Shown here in pieces: positions 63,678-64,000 of a stretch of DNA of 64,000 nucleotides. The notes beneath the pieces are model-generated. The model did not search any database and was not told the DNA's origin. It saw nothing but the letters and a program-made list of their open reading frames with translations. This stretch comes from Actinotignum sanguinis (lineage in GTDB: Bacteria > Actinomycetota > Actinomycetes > Actinomycetales > Actinomycetaceae). The stretch's first letter is position 1. Each line of letters starts with the position of its first letter. The stretch covers positions 34,036 to 98,035 of the forward strand of contig NZ_QDIE01000004.1 in the NCBI RefSeq assembly GCF_003957255.1, read 5' to 3'. A program made the translations under genes and the position numbers.

Positions 63678-64000
63678 ATAGCGATGTAAAGAACGGCTCT
63701 CGCACGCGCGGTGGGCTAGGTAGTGGCGGCGTTACCGGTGGTGGTAGCGCCGCCACTTCTGTAGAAGGTGGACGAATAGGCCAATGGCGGGATATCGGCG
63801 TAGTTAGGGATTTTTGCCTGATTTTCTGTGCTGTTTTCTTTGGTTTTGTTTGGTTTTTGGGGTGTTTGGGTGGGGTGTGGTGGGTGTCTCTCTGGTTTGA
63901 TTTGCGTCTAGCGGGTTGGGCTTGTAAGCTTGTTATCCGTCGCCGAGGCCCGGGAAACCGGTAAGCGGTGACAGGATCCCTTGAGAGTGGCGTGGTTCAC
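63678..64000 (+). other. Non-coding end of window: hairpin and G/T-rich segment
   Basis: I see no gene. A perfect stem, AGTGGCGGCG (63722-63731) and CGCCGCCACT (63748-63757), probably ends tyrS transcription. From about 63795 to 63905 the + strand is almost free of A and C (long runs such as GGTTTTGTTTGG and GGTGTGGTGGGTG), after which composition returns to normal. In many related actinobacteria an rRNA operon follows tyrS, and this could be its upstream region; no rRNA sequence is visible before the edge, so that is speculation. Confidence 0.5.

Noticed and set aside
63900..64000. Start of an rRNA gene at the right edge
   Set aside because: No conserved 16S 5' sequence is visible before the window ends; it is only suggested by the position after tyrS.

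Overview
The window is a stretch of chromosome from a high-GC Gram-positive actinobacterium. The gene orders sigA-DUF7455, DUF4193/DUF3710/OB-fold/DUF3159/TrkA/TrkA, thrS-pgsA-acyltransferase-pimA-nudix, yebC-ruvCAB-yajC-secDF-apt-rel and argR-argG/argH, together with sepH, DUF3000 and phosphatidylinositol mannoside enzymes, point to the class Actinomycetia. An Actinomycetaceae-like organism is my best guess, but this is inference from synteny and composition, not from a marker search.

Layout. 1-1.3 kb: end of sigA, a convergent DEDDh exonuclease and a small zinc-ribbon protein. 1.4-6.5 kb: one large, AT-richer type ISP restriction-modification gene, cut into two frames at a run of ten G residues. 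6.6-12.2 kb: a topoisomerase IV pair (parE on +, parC on -) around a GNAT acetyltransferase. 12.3-23.5 kb: actinobacterial core genes (phosphodiesterase, sepH, DUF4193, DUF3710, OB-fold protein, DUF3159, two TrkA-type proteins, an APC-like permease, a TrmA-type RNA methyltransferase, an RNase D/HRDC protein, DUF3000). 23.5-31.2 kb: a FemX-like transferase and a glgX-treY-treZ operon that can turn glycogen into trehalose. 31.3-32.1 kb: six tRNA genes with a Gly/Val duplication. 32.1-32.9 kb: 795 bases without a supportable gene, carrying 30-base tandem repeats. 32.9-39.5 kb: dps, then a tightly overlapping thrS-pgsA-acyltransferase-pimA-membrane protein-nudix operon. 39.6-48.9 kb: yebC, ruvC, ruvA, ruvB, yajC, secD, secF, apt and rel. 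48.9-56.2 kb: an orphan AbiEi-like protein, a DUF349 protein, a glyoxalase II-like hydrolase, hisS and two overlapping membrane GTPases. 56.3-63.7 kb: arginine biosynthesis (argR, argG, argH) interrupted by an MFS exporter and a nitroreductase, then tyrS. The last 320 bases are non-coding and strongly G/T-skewed on the + strand.

How it fits together. Most of the window is housekeeping: transcription, supercoiling, DNA repair (RuvABC), protein export (YajC-SecD-SecF), the stringent response (Rel next to Apt), translation (ThrS, HisS, TyrS, tRNAs), envelope glycolipid synthesis (PgsA-acyltransferase-PimA) and storage carbohydrate. The accessory content is small. The most interesting item is the restriction-modification gene. 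Its reading frame depends on the length of a poly-G tract: G10 as written is OFF, and G9 would give one continuous protein of about 1,710 residues. It is therefore a candidate phase-variable defence and epigenetic switch inserted into the otherwise conserved sigA-parE neighbourhood.
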